From BJGV01 sp964194745 (lineage in GTDB: Bacteria; Pseudomonadota; Gammaproteobacteria; Burkholderiales; Nitrosomonadaceae), in assembly GCA_965248035.1 (NCBI GenBank), contig OZ252054.1:2232001-2296000 (forward strand): a DNA stretch of 64,000 nucleotides, written 5' to 3'. Position 1 is the first letter of the stretch, and each line of letters opens with the position of its first letter. A model generated the notes under the pieces. It was given only the letters and a program-made list of their open reading frames with translations. It made no database searches and had not been told where the DNA came from. Below, piece after piece: positions 20,032 to 29,831 of this stretch. A program made the position numbers and the translations under genes.

Positions 20032-21348
20032 ATGTTTCATAAAAAATGTTTAGTACTTATTGTGTTATCACTAAGCGTATTGCTAGGCGCTTGTGCGCAT
20101 AATGCAATTTATCATAGCGAATTAAGTAATTGTATTTCTGACTCGTTAGGTAATTGTGAGGCCCATGCAATCACACATTATTTTCCAAACACAGGTAAGG
20201 AATTTCATTTAGGTTTTATTGAGTTTAATGACCAAGGGCAGCTACGTGATCGCGAGCAAATGAACGTAGTCCTTGATACATATTTCCAAATTTCTGGTTC
20301 TGATAATGTCATTGTCACCGTCTTTGTTCATGGTTGGCAACATAATGCTGCACCTGATGATTCCAATTTGGAGTTATTTAAGCAACTTCTTGCTGAAATT
20401 TCGCATACCGAGACCGTAGCCAGCCAACAAGATAGGCGCGCAAAACGTAAGGTTTTAGGTGTGTATATTGGTTGGCGTGGGGATTCATTAGTCGTGCCCA
20501 TACTTAAATACATAACTTTTTGGGAGCGTAAAAACACTGCTCATAAAGTAGGATTACTGGGTGTTACCGAAGTTTTATTAAAACTTGAAGAAATTGTGCA
20601 TGTAAAAGCCACAATTGAAACCTCTAATCCTAAATCTGTCAAAAGTAGAATAGCGATAATGGGGCATAGTTTTGGTGCTGCAGTGGTTTACACTGCATTG
20701 AATCAAGTGATGGTAGAGAGATTTATTGGTAGGCATCAAAAAAACGCTGAAAGCTTCGGCGATCTTGTCGTATTAGTGAACCCAGCTTTTGAGGCATTGC
20801 GCTTCTCTACTTTATTTGACATGTCACAAGAAAACTGTAGCCGCTATTGGAAAGAAATACCACGTTTTGTTATGCTTACATCAGAGGCAGATACTGTAAC
20901 ACGTTATGTGTTCCCCTATCTTGGAAGAACCTTTTCAGTCTTATTTGAGAGTCATGAAAATTTAAATCGTCAAATATGCACGAAAGACGGTAAAGCTAAA
21001 TTAACAATTAATGAAGGGGAAGCTGTTCGCGTCGCTATTGGACATTTTGAACCCTATCGAACCCATACGTTAACTCCATTACAAGATAAAAACATTCGTA
21101 AATCAGATTTTAATTTTCGTAGTCTCAAAAAAGCATGGTTAGGCCAAGGTTTTGGTAGTCAGCTAGACTTTGAAGGTGTGTCGTTAACTCATTTAGGGCG
21201 CACTCATCCGCTTAATCCCTATTTAAATATTTATGTTGATGGCAGCCTGATGAAGAATCATGGTGACATTTGGGGAAAAGAAGTAATAGGTTTTCTTCGC
21301 GATCTAATTACTATGGTCGCTACCCCTATTTCGGTAACTTCTGAATAA
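20032..21348 (+). CDS. Putative lipoprotein alpha/beta-hydrolase
   Basis: Frame open from 19996, but the ATG at 20032 (MFHKKCLVLIVLSLSVLLGAC) has a GGGGGC ribosome-binding site about 8 bp upstream and gives an N-terminal lipoprotein signal with lipobox LLGAC, so the product (438 residues) should be anchored in a membrane. The hydrolase fold shows an oxyanion-type VTVFVHGWQHNA and the nucleophile elbow IMGHSFGAA. Asp and His of the triad are not certain. Substrate unknown; serine esterase or lipase is the safest description. Followed by a repeat unit, so it is a stand-alone cassette. Confidence 0.75.
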   Translation: MFHKKCLVLIVLSLSVLLGACAHNAIYHSELSNCISDSLGNCEAHAITHYFPNTGKEFHLGFIEFNDQGQLRDREQMNVVLDTYFQISGSDNVIVTVFVHGWQHNAAPDDSNLELFKQLLAEISHTETVASQQDRRAKRKVLGVYIGWRGDSLVVPILKYITFWERKNTAHKVGLLGVTEVLLKLEEIVHVKATIETSNPKSVKSRIAIMGHSFGAAVVYTALNQVMVERFIGRHQKNAESFGDLVVLVNPAFEALRFSTLFDMSQENCSRYWKEIPRFVMLTSEADTVTRYVFPYLGRTFSVLFESHENLNRQICTKDGKAKLTINEGEAVRVAIGHFEPYRTHTLTPLQDKNIRKSDFNFRSLKKAWLGQGFGSQLDFEGVSLTHLGRTHPLNPYLNIYVDGSLMKNHGDIWGKEVIGFLRDLITMVATPISVTSE

Positions 21349-21369
21349 TAAAATTGGCAATAAGTCACA

Positions 21370-21489
21370 ATTCAAATACTTCAAGCGCGAAAAACCTGTT
21401 GGTACATTTGCTGGTACATCGAAAATAGAAAAAAGTTAAAACGTTTTGTGGTAGGGGTTACAGGCCACTATTCGATTCCCGCTGCTCCA
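21370..21489 (+). repeat. Composite boundary repeat, copy with T-arm-like end
   Basis: Contains the paired TTGGTACATTT / CTGGTACATC words and ends GGGGTTACAGG ... TATTCGATTCCCGCTGCTCC, which resembles the T-arm and acceptor end of a tRNA or tmRNA. Related units lie at 37575, 55371, 61050 and 62310. Confidence 0.6.
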
Positions 21490-21538
21490 ACTTAACTTTT
21501 CCATAGTTGAATGGAAAATAAAATAAAATGAACACGTA

Positions 21539-22606
21539 ATGAAAAATTTAAATGACAACAGGAGCATCGAGCTTTTAATTCGCATCGGCTTCCTCATATT
21601 GCTTATAGCAGCTAGTTTAATGATTCTCGCCCCGTTTATGATTATACTTATTTGGGGGGTTATTATAGCCATAGCCCAGTTTCCGTTGTTTAAGAAGTCT
21701 GTAAACGCACTGGGTAATAAAAAAACACTAACGGCCGTGTTATTCACACTTGCAGGGTTAATAGTCATCATCATACCTTCGTTAATGCTGGCTGAATCAT
21801 CTGCATCCGGTTATCAGAATTTTCTAAGGGCATTTGAAGAAGGCAGGCTCACGATTCCACCCCCAACAGAAAATGTAAATAAATGGCCATTGATAGGCGA
21901 GAATCTTTACAATATCTGGGGCCAGGCCTCAAATAATTTGCTGGAATTGTTGTCGGAATATAATGGACAGCACAGTGAACAGGTTAAAGAATTTATAGGC
22001 TGGTTGCTTAAAACATTGACAGGTATTGGTTTAACATTTCTACAATTTATTGTTTCCATTATCATAGCTGGTGTACTACTTGCTAAAGCTGACATGGGCG
22101 CAGAAACAGCAAAAGAATTTGCGAAAAGACTGGTTGGAGATAACGCAGAGGACTTTATCAACCTGACCATCGGAACCATCCGATCTGTGGTTCAGGGCAT
22201 CTTGGGCGTTGCCCTGATTCAAGCCCTTGCGTCAGTCATATTGTTAATTATTTTCAATGTTCCTCTGCCTGGACTGTGGGCGTTGTTTGTGTTGATCCTG
22301 GCCACTGTGCAGTTGTCACCTTTATTCATTCTGGGCCCAATAAGTATTTATGTATTCAGTGTACTAGATACTGTTCCGGCCACGGTTTTTACAGTTCTCG
22401 CTGTACTGATAAGCATAAGCGATGGCTTTTTAAAACCATTATTATTGGGACGGGGTGTAGATATCCCAATGCTTGTTGTTTTATTGGGTGCTATTGGCGG
22501 CATGCTTGCTTTTGGTATTCTGGGATTGTTCGTCGGTGCGGTGATTCTGGCCGTGAGTTATAAACTTATGATGGCGTGGCTTCATGCAGACAATTCGACA
22601 TTTTAA
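21539..22606 (+). CDS. AI-2E family (PerM-like) membrane transporter
   Basis: 355 residues with about eight hydrophobic segments, typical in length and layout for the AI-2E/PerM family: two or three N-terminal helices (LIRIGFLILLIAASLMILAP), a soluble middle region around residues 80-150, then a helix-rich C-terminal half with DGFLKPLLLGRGVDIPMLVV, which is a family hallmark. These proteins export or exchange small molecules or ions at the inner membrane; the substrate cannot be told from sequence. Intact, stand-alone, between two repeat-bearing spacers. Confidence 0.85.
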   Translation: MKNLNDNRSIELLIRIGFLILLIAASLMILAPFMIILIWGVIIAIAQFPLFKKSVNALGNKKTLTAVLFTLAGLIVIIIPSLMLAESSASGYQNFLRAFEEGRLTIPPPTENVNKWPLIGENLYNIWGQASNNLLELLSEYNGQHSEQVKEFIGWLLKTLTGIGLTFLQFIVSIIIAGVLLAKADMGAETAKEFAKRLVGDNAEDFINLTIGTIRSVVQGILGVALIQALASVILLIIFNVPLPGLWALFVLILATVQLSPLFILGPISIYVFSVLDTVPATVFTVLAVLISISDGFLKPLLLGRGVDIPMLVVLLGAIGGMLAFGILGLFVGAVILAVSYKLMMAWLHADNSTF

Positions 22607-22843
22607 AGAAGCTTTTAAAGATAAGGAAACGGCTTAATCGCAGGAAGGAAAAATCTTTTTTCGCCAAAATTGGGAAAAGAAAAGGGGGATAAAGCACTGA
22701 CAAAGAAATCAAAATTGGTATGTGACCTTCCTTTGTTCAGGACTACCTTTGCACTACTGGTAGCTTACGTGTGACGAGCCTTAAAATTATCCTCAAAAAA
22801 CGTATCCAGACCGTCTTCACCATAGAGAATATCATTACCGCTA

Positions 22844-24477
22844 TCACAGAGGATTTGGGTCAAAGTCCGCAAAGTGCTCCTTGAGCTTCTTCGTGTCGGC
22901 TGCGCTCCAATTCCTTGGCTCTGTCACCTCAATCCAGGCATCGGTGTAGTGGTTGGGCGCGAAGTTGTGTCCGTACCCGAGGGAATGTCGGTCACCACAA
23001 TCATGTCGAACGCCACCTGGAGGAAGGTGACAAGCGGATAAAACTCTAGATCGGGTGAGACATCGGGACCGCGGTTGGGGCCGAGCCAGTCCGGTTCCAC
23101 ATATGCCAGGTTTAGGGAGAAGAACGTCATCGGATCGCTGGCGTACTGCAGGTACACCACCCGAAACGGACCCCAATTGGCGTCTCCGAGGTCGGAGAAG
23201 CCGTCCTGGTTCATGAAGCGGATCACGGAGCTGTCGCGGAAGACTGGTCGCCACTGCGGTGAATCAGAATGGCGGCCGTCGGTTACCGTGTTCCAGAATT
23301 CACTGGGAAACGGAGGCCCGCTCCACAACGCGCCGTCGATGGGGTCCGAAAGAATCGTTAGAAAGTCGACCGTGTCCGCGGAACCGAATGCGCCGAGGCT
23401 CAGGCCATGGAGATAGAGTCGGGGACGCTCGTCTGGAGCCAAACTGCTCCAGTGTCCGTACACCGCATCGAACAACGCCTTCGCTGCCCGACTCGACGCT
23501 TGCGGCTCGACCATCAAGGTGAGCCAGCTCGGAAGGTAGGAGTACTGTAGCCCCACAATAGCGGTATCACCAGCGTGCAGGTACTCCACCGTATCCACTG
23601 CGGCTGGGTCGAGCCAACCCGTGCCTGTGGGTACCGCGATAATGAGCAGGGAGTGCTCGAAACCACCGACCCGTTTCAACTCGTCCAGCGCGATCTGGGC
23701 GCGCTTCTTCAGGCTGTCGCCCGTGTTGTACCCGGCGTAGATCCGGATGGGACGCTTCGCGCCCGAGGAGCGTCGTGATATCCGCTAGTCTCGGTCCATA
23801 GAGAACGAAGCGCTTCCCGTTGCTTCCGATATCATCCCATTTGATGAGTGACCGCGTGCTGCCGGATGCAAGATCGTCTTCAGGGGGCTCGTACTGGTCA
23901 TCCAGCACCCGGTCCAGTGCGGCAAAAGTGTTGTCCAATCCATGCAAGGCGGATTTTAGGAGTACGCCAGTGGTGAGGGATACGAGTGCGTACCCAACGA
24001 CTATGAGGCTCAGGACGATAGCCACGCGGTGTGGCAGGAGGCGGTTAATGGCACCCACGACCTTGGCTGTGATGTATAAGATCAGGCGGAACGTTAAGAC
24101 GATGACCAGCCCTGTCACAATCGCAATGCTCACCACAGTGACGGGATACGCGCTGTCGATCTCGTCCATCTGCATCAGCAAGTGAATTGAGTTTTGCCAG
24201 GTAGTCATCTTGCCCAGTGTGTAGATGACCATCAGGATCTGCGCGCACGCGAAGAACCAGGTCACAAATCGCGCGGTCTTCCCTGTGAGGCCTTTGAAAC
24301 CCATGTACTTCCAGATCTCGTGCAGCGTCGTGCCGGTCCCGTAGCCCAAGGCGAAGACAAGGCCGGTCAGGACGCCCTGTACGAGTACCGCCCGCGGCAG
24401 CATCGAGGGCGTCAGCGAGATGCAGGCGAGTCCCAATCCCACTATCAGTCCGACGGCGGAGAACGAGGAGGCGAAAT
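22844..24477 (-). pseudogene. Membrane alpha/beta-hydrolase (Abhydrolase_9 type), two frameshifts and truncated start
   Basis: Three frames add up to one protein. The first (to about 23760) carries four or five membrane helices and GPRLADITTLLG. The second carries the hydrolase domain (GWLDPAAVDTVEYLHAGD, nucleophile LHGLSLGAFGS). The third ends SLGYGHNFAPNHYTDAWIEV and stops at 22844. The frame extends upstream past 24442 (FASSFSAVGLIVGLGLACI) to a TAG near 24493 without a recognisable start, so the N-terminus is lost. The patch from about 22.9 to 24.6 kb is visibly richer in G+C than its surroundings, which suggests a separate origin. Confidence 0.75.
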
Positions 24478-24600
24478 GGCGTAGGTTAATTCGCTAGGGC
24501 GTACCGGTTGACTATAGAAGATCGTCAAGGCCTCGATTTCATCGCGATTGGCTTCCAGATACTCCTGGAATTCACTAGATTTCTCGCGACCGTTGAGCTA
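24478..24600 (-). pseudogene. Fragment of a type I restriction enzyme R subunit (HsdR/EcoEI-like)
   Basis: Reading the minus strand, about 40 codons give REKSSEFQEYLEANRDEIEA followed by LTIFYSQPVRPSELTY. The pattern 'F..YLE.NRDEI.AL.I.Y..P' is the conserved C-terminal helical segment of EcoEI-type HsdR subunits. Nothing else of the gene remains. It abuts the truncated N-terminus of the hydrolase pseudogene, so the junction is a deletion or recombination scar. Confidence 0.6.
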
Positions 24601-24727
24601 CGAATACTTATGATGCACGTAGTCTTTGTCGTAAAATCACTATATTACCATTAGGAAATTATTAGATCGTGTGTTAGTAGGGTCGAATGAACCGTTTCTT
24701 AATAAACCCGCACAATTGATTGAACGC

Positions 24728-24850
24728 CCGCTTTGGGTCAAAAGCGTACATCCACCGATTTTACTTCTGGAAATTTTTTTCGCCAAAATTGGGGGAAGGA
24801 AAGAGGGGTGGGTATTACATTGCACTTAGTTGCCAAAAGCGGACGTTCAA
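24728..24850. repeat. Dispersed hairpin repeat (two half-palindromes)
   Basis: GAACGCCCGCTTTGGGTCAA and a later TTGCCAAAAGCGGACGTTC flank a conserved block that includes TTTTTCGCCAAAATTGGGGG. The same block recurs near 22655, 25985-26040 and 38243-38330. First member of the hairpin family found going left to right. Confidence 0.6.
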
Positions 24851-24858
24851 ATACGCAC

Positions 24859-24884
24859 AAAAAAACCCGCACTAGGCCGGGTTA
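24859..24884 (-). terminator. Rho-independent terminator of the UspA gene
   Basis: On the minus strand: AACCCGGCCTAGTGCGGGTT followed by TTTTT. The stop codon of the UspA frame (TAG, 24872-24874) lies inside the loop, a very compact gene end. Confidence 0.8.
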
Positions 24885-25806
24885 GGTTTACTAGTTGTAG
24901 AAGACGTTTTGCAATAGGGAGCAACCAATACGTCACATCGTGCATGTATAAGTACTTGTCTTGTGTTGCTGCCTACTAAAAATTCCTCTGCCACTCCGAT
25001 TCCAAGCCCGAGACCGTGCTTTCCGAGTATGATCAGATCGGCACCTTGTTCTTCCTCCTGTTCTCGTATGCGATCTATGGCGTACCATGTATAACCACGG
25101 GGCACCAATCTTCAGTAGCAATTCCTGCATCAATCGCGGTTTGATGGAGGCGGGCATCTACTTCCTGGCGAACTTTGTCTCGGTAGCGCTGAATCGTTTC
25201 TTCCTCCTCACGCGCGAAGCGCATTTTGCCTTCGAAAGGCACCTTGTAAGCACGCAGTAGAATAAGTTTGGCCTTTGGGGCAACCTCCAGTGCCAGACTG
25301 ATAGCACTCAGCGACCAAGGGGAGAAATCTATCGGTACGAGTACGCTCTGGTATGTCTTTCGAGGAGGTTGTTTCACAGTAAGAACAGGACATTGGGTTA
25401 TACGTTGCAAACGCTCAGCGGTTGCTCCCAAAAGTTGATCACGCATGAAACCTGTTCCACGTGCGCCAACGATCAGGAGATCTGCGTTAAGGGAATCTAG
25501 CCGCGCAGCGATGCTTTCAAGTACCTTTCCTTCCACCAAATGGCATCCAACATTTATACCGAGCGGCTCACTTATATTGTCAGCAAACTGTAAGAGTGAT
25601 TCTCGTGCCTGTGACCGGATGCGCTCCTGCCACGCCTCGCCATTCCCACTAAACAATTGTAGCAGCTCGTTTAGCTCATTTTTGTCTAACACATGCACAA
25701 GTTCAAGCTTTGCCCCAATTTGTTGGGCCAGTATCGCAGCACGCAGCGCAGTATGGCGCGATGGTGCAGAAATGTCGGTGGCGGCAAGCAGACTGTGCAT
25801 TCTCAT
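24872..25806 (-). pseudogene. Tandem universal stress protein (two UspA domains), one frameshift
   Basis: The first UspA domain (residues 1-150) begins MRMHSLLAATDISAPSRHTA and ends with the ATP-loop-like VGARGTGFMRDQLLG ... CPVLTV. The second begins SVLVPIDFSPWSLSA and breaks near 25085-25105 after CPVVIHG; the next frame supplies AIDRIREQEEEQGADLII, LGKHGLG and CDVLVAPYCK to the TAG at 24872. With the shift repaired it is a standard two-domain cytoplasmic stress protein of about 310 residues. The ATP-binding G-2x-G-9x-G motif is present in the first domain. A terminator sits over the stop codon. Confidence 0.85.
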
Positions 25807-26362
25807 TGAGCATCCCCCGGCAAGTTGAGTATGGTAGTAAATCTAGGCGGCGGTCAGCACCAAATGTATATTTTGATCATTCCTGACCCTAGCATCCAGG
25901 ATTTGTTTCGATATTATAAGATACTTCTCCCATTTCATAGTTTCAATCTTTTTCTCAATTTTGGGTCGATAGCGGACATTCACTAATTCTTACTGGAAAA
26001 ATATTTTCACCAAAATTGGGGAAGGGAAAGAGGGTAGGTACTACATTGATACGGGAGTGAGTTAGTTTTCAGACTAGGTGTACCTCCCCAATACCATTGA
26101 AGTGCTATTAATAAAACCAAAGCAGCCCTGCTGACAGAAATGAAACTGATGTCCTCGGGATCAAGAGCACATTGGTAGCCCTGCCTGGCACTTTGGGCAG
26201 CGCATTGCAGATTTCTTTTACAGCTTGCTCCCGATTAAAGAGCAGTTGTGAGTTTCGAGAATTCTGGGGACAGTATTCTTAATTCAATGAGTAGTTATAT
26301 TATTTCTTATAAATTGAATTAAGTATACTGTCCCTGTAATCCCCAAATCATGAGTTAATCTT
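25807..26362. other. Gene-free spacer with hairpin repeat and palindromic element
   Basis: Holds a degenerate copy of the hairpin repeat at about 25960-26045 (TTTTGGGTCGATAGCGGAC, then CACCAAAATTGGGGAAGG) and the 68-bp palindromic element at 26267-26334. No supported ORF. Confidence 0.6.
26267..26334. repeat. 68-bp palindromic element (22-bp inverted repeats)
   Basis: Left arm GGGACAGTATTCTTAATTCA plus AT at 26267-26288, right arm its inverse at 26313-26334 with a single mismatch, loop of 24 bp. The GGGGACAGTATACTTAATT word is often seen beside REP-associated tyrosine (Y1) transposases in proteobacteria; no transposase is present here, so this would be a stand-alone non-autonomous copy. Confidence 0.7.
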
Positions 26363-27712
26363 ATGTCTGACAATTCACGTCTTTATTTCGCGCCCTGGGA
26401 ACGCTCCTTTCAGCAGATTGCCACGCCTTTCGAGGAATTCCTGCACCGGCAAACCACCACCGGCGTGCTGCTAATCTTCTGTGCCATTATCGCGCTGATC
26501 ATTGCCAACTCACCCTTACTGGATGCCTACGACCGACTGCTGCATATGCAAATCGGCCTCACGATCGGCGACTGGTCCATACTGCACAGCGTACATCACT
26601 GGATCAACGATGGCCTGATGGCCATTTTCTTTTTTGTCGTTGGCATGGAAATCAAGCGCGAGGTGCTCGCCGGCGAGTTATCCAGTCTCAAGAGTGCTTC
26701 GCTGCCTGTCATCGCGGCTATCGGTGGCATCATAGTCCCCCCGCGGTCCTTTACTGGCTGGTCAACCAGGACGGTGAAGGCGCGCGTGGCTGGGGCATTC
26801 TCATGGCAACCGACATCGCCTTCGCGGTGGGTGTCATTGCGCTGTTGGGAAGCCGGGTGCCCAAGTCCCTGGTCACCTTCCTGGTTGCAGTGGCGATTGT
26901 GGATGATCTGTGCGCGGTATCGGTCATCGCCCTCTTCTATACCGATACTATTCATACCGGCTATCTGCTGGCCGCAGCTGGTGTCACGATTCTGCTGATC
27001 ATACTGAACCTGCTCGGTATTCGCCGGATACTCCCTTATTTCGTACTCGCCGTCTTTTTGTGGATTGCCATGGAAGGATCCGGTGTGCACGCAACCATTG
27101 CCGGTATTATCGGTGCCTGGACCGTACCCGCCTATGCCCGGTACGGCCGGCAAAAATGGGCAAGGTGATCCGCGAGATTGTTGACAAATATGATCAGGGC
27201 CACCAGCCGGACACGGCCATCATCAACAATCAACAGCAATCGGCGCAGGCATGGAAAATCAGTCACGCCATGGAACTGGGCATATCGCCCTTGCAGCACC
27301 TCGAAAGCGCCTTCCATATACCCTCGACTTACCTGGTCATACCGTTGTTTGCGCTGGCCAACGCCGCTATCCCGCTGGATGGTGCTTCCATCGCACAGGC
27401 AATGAACCATCCCATTGCCATCGGCATCGCCGTCGGACTGGTGTTCGGAAAAATCATTGGTATCGCCGGCAGTGCGCTGCTCGCTCGGGCCATCGGTTTG
27501 GTGAACTCCCAACAGGCACCACACCTATGCACATCATCGACGCCGGCATGCTCGGCGGCATCGGGTTCACCATGTCGATTTTCATCGCCGAACTGGCATT
27601 CACCTGGGACGGCAGCCTAGTTGTCATCGCAAAAATGGGGGTGCTGTTTGCTTCGCTGATTGCCGGCGTTGGTGGCTACCTGTGGCTGCGATGGTTCAGT
27701 AACCAGCATTAA
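26363..27712 (+). pseudogene. nhaA: Na+/H+ antiporter NhaA, three frameshifts
   Basis: Four successive frames rebuild one NhaA: start MSDNSRLYFAPWERSFQQI, membrane part with FFFVVGMEIKREVLAGEL; then GILMATDIAFAVGVIALLG and VAIVDDLCAVSVIALFY (the two-Asp ion site); then GKVIREIVDKYDQGHQPD and HPIAIGIAVGLVFGKIIG; then MHIIDAGMLGGIGFTMSIF to the stop. Breaks are at a run of six C near 26740, a run of A near 27155, and near 27520. NhaA exports sodium in exchange for protons at the inner membrane. Because two breaks are in homopolymers, sequencing error remains possible, but three in one gene makes decay more likely. Confidence 0.9.
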
Positions 27713-27849
27713 CAGCGAGTCATCCAAGGGAATGGGTGCCACGCTGGTCGCGTTTCAGGACTATCCATTTTCTACACGGTATTCCAGGTTGCGTACAATT
27801 AACCAATAACGTGGACTTTAGGAAGAAGTGCGTTTAGCCTTACTGTCAT

Positions 27850-28086
27850 ATGGAATTCGATAACGGTACTCTACAGATCGATGTTTTTATCTCGGTGACT
27901 CTGGGCATCGTTGTACTATTTGTCGGTAAGCGCATCAATGATGCCGTCAGTTTTCTCAGGGAATTCAGCATTTCGGAGCCGGTCACCGGCGGGTTGATAT
28001 TCACCCTGCTGATCGCGCTGTTGTATTTTCATGGGGCAATTTTGGGGGCAACACCTAAACATGTAAAAGCACAGAGTATTTGTTAA
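27850..28086 (+). pseudogene. gltS: Sodium/glutamate symporter GltS, N-terminal fragment
   Basis: Only about 60 GltS-like residues are present: a first helix (VFISVTLGIVVLFVGKRIND), the loop FLREFSISEPVTGGLIFTLL, where the EPV(V/T)GGL box is characteristic, and part of the second helix. A complete GltS has about 400 residues. The homology stops at about 28030, exactly where a boundary repeat begins (GGGGCAATTTTGGGGGCAAC), and the rest of the frame (to 28086) is translated repeat. Promoter and start are intact, so a useless peptide may still be made. Confidence 0.8.
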
Positions 28087-28125
28087 TAAGCCTTCCAGCT
28101 TGTTATTCGATTCCCGCCGCCACAA
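28030..28125 (+). repeat. Boundary repeat, type with GGGGCAATTTTGGG start
   Basis: Starts GGGGCAATTTTGGGGGCAAC and ends TTATTCGATTCCCGCCGCC at about 28103-28121. A close relative lies at 43159-43245 with the same beginning and the same T-arm-like end, and is followed, as here, by a new gene cassette. Confidence 0.65.
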
Positions 28126-28280
28126 AGGATTGAGCGCCTTCTTTGGACCAAAAGCAGACACTCAAGAATTCTATATTAATAATTCCCAACCAAAAACACC
28201 TTTCGGTCAAGACAGGTCATTTACGAACTCAAATATGCATTTCTCATCTAACATGTTGTCATATTCTTAAAGTGATAGAA

Positions 28281-28502
28281 ATGAAGAACTATTTGGTTTG
28301 TGTAATTACACTATTCGCTTTGCTTGTTGGGTGTACATTAAAGACCTTGCATAAAGATGGCGCTAGTTAGGGAGACTACAAAAGAGATAAGTTGGCATGT
28401 GAAAAAGAAGCTAATCAGGCTGGATATGGACATGATGTTTTCAATATATGTATGAATTCCAAAGGCTATAGCTTTAAGAAAAAACAAGCCGTTCAACAAT
28501 AA
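28281..28502 (+). pseudogene. Small lipoprotein with an in-frame TAG
   Basis: Begins MKNYLVCVITLFALLVGC (lipobox LVGC, predicted lipid-anchored Cys18) and reads to a TAG at codon 30 (28368-28370). Without changing frame it then continues GDYKRDKLACEKEANQ and ICMNSKGYSFKKKQ to a TAA at 28500-28502. The two halves together (73 codons) look like the small outer-membrane lipoproteins that have a C...C pair after the anchor. Best read as a single nonsense mutation. Confidence 0.65.
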
Positions 28503-28578
28503 ATGTAATTGTAGAAATGGCGAGGCTCAAGGAAACTGCCAATGTGTTATTACTACAAAGACAAACTGGTAAAAAATT

Positions 28579-29046
28579 ATGACGTCTAAAGATAAAGATA
28601 AAGATAAAGATGAAATCCGTGAGCAGTTAACTAGCCTAGTAAATTTTCTCAACATGCAATCATTATTTGCAGGTGATAACCCCTCTTGGGCAGCTGATTG
28701 CATTCAATCATTTTTGGATGGGGATGAGAAAACTCTAGATCATGCCTTTGGTCTTCATAGTAGCAAAAGAGGACTAAAGCCAATGGAGTCAGGTGAGCAT
28801 GATGATTGGGTTGTTGCTGCATGGCAAAAAGTTCTTTCAGCAACACCTGAGGGCAAAATGTGGCCCGACACCAAAACGCTGGCTAAAATTGGGCGTTATT
28901 TTGAGTTGGGTGAAAAAGATAATGAAAATACAGAAGACGATCTCATAGCATCCGAGTTAAAGCGCACAATCATACGATACGGTCCGATTATTGTTAAACA
29001 GCTAAGCGAAGAAATAATCATTAGACTGGGTGAAACAGAGGAATAG
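28579..29046 (+). CDS. Hypothetical protein, 155 residues, acidic
   Basis: Begins MTSKDKDKDKDEIREQL, with a short KD repeat from codons AAAGAT. No signal or membrane helix. Body includes LVNFLNMQSLFAGDNPSWAA and LELGEKDNENTEDDLIA-like acidic stretches. No family recognised. Lies 130 bp upstream of the eight-gene envelope operon on the same strand and after the same boundary repeat, so it could be an associated cytoplasmic factor, but the gap makes co-transcription uncertain. Confidence 0.65.
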   Translation: MTSKDKDKDKDEIREQLTSLVNFLNMQSLFAGDNPSWAADCIQSFLDGDEKTLDHAFGLHSSKRGLKPMESGEHDDWVVAAWQKVLSATPEGKMWPDTKTLAKIGRYFELGEKDNENTEDDLIASELKRTIIRYGPIIVKQLSEEIIIRLGETEE

Positions 29047-29173
29047 ACACTAATTACTGTATATAGATTGATAGACAAGAAAGCGGATACTCGCGGATGT
29101 CTGAACAGTAGTTTGTTAAAATTTCCGCAGATTATTTTTAAGTTTCATTTTTGATAAAAATGGAGGCTTCTTA

Positions 29174-29830
29174 TTGAGAAGATTGAGAATTATTCTTTTT
29201 ACCGTAATGTACAGTTTTGTATGCCATTATTTTATCTTTCAGTCGGCAGTTTATGCTCAGGAAAATCTTGAAGCGTCCATTGACTGTACGGATGTACGGG
29301 TAGATTATGCAGACGATCCAATTCTGACTCGGGAAGAACGTATTCGCCTTATGGATCAGGCTTATTACCAGTCTCTGAACAAATTTGAACTGTGTCAATC
29401 GGCCAAGAAAATGGCGGAAACTTGTGAGGGTGGCGCAACGGCTGCGTGTACTAATGGTGCTAACGGCAGCTCCGGTGATTCTGGTGACTCATCTGGCAAA
29501 ATAGAAGGTGCATCTGCAGGTGGGTCTGTTGCCAGTTCAACGATGTCTGGAACCGAGTTACCCAAAGTGGGTTCTGCCGCAGAGGATAGTATTAAGGTTG
29601 AAAAATCTGATGTCAGCTCGGCGTCGCTAAGTGCGAATACTGAAAATAGTATGAACAAGGGCAACATTTCGGTCGCAAATGGTAAGCTTCCTGATGATAT
29701 TCCGTTAGCTGATAATGACAGTGCGCTTGCGGCACAAATACGACACGCTGCTGAAAACGAGACTGATCCCGTTAAAAAAGCGCAGTTATGGAATGAGTAT
29801 AGAAAATACAAGGGATTGCCCCAAAAATAA
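29174..29830 (+). CDS. Secreted protein, first gene of the TolQ/vWA operon
   Basis: 218 residues. TTG start at 29174 chosen because TGGAGG lies about 8 bp upstream and the following RRLRIILFTVMYSFVC ... SAVYAQEN is a clean Sec signal peptide with an AQ cleavage site; no ATG would give this. The mature part starts with a Cys-containing segment (IDCTDVRVDYADDPILTREE), then a Ser/Gly/Ala-rich low-complexity linker (residues 100-150), and ends with a short helical DPVKKAQLWNEYRKYKG. No family recognised. One base separates it from the lipoprotein gene that follows. Confidence 0.8.
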   Translation: MRRLRIILFTVMYSFVCHYFIFQSAVYAQENLEASIDCTDVRVDYADDPILTREERIRLMDQAYYQSLNKFELCQSAKKMAETCEGGATAACTNGANGSSGDSGDSSGKIEGASAGGSVASSTMSGTELPKVGSAAEDSIKVEKSDVSSASLSANTENSMNKGNISVANGKLPDDIPLADNDSALAAQIRHAAENETDPVKKAQLWNEYRKYKGLPQK

Positions 29831-29831
29831 T

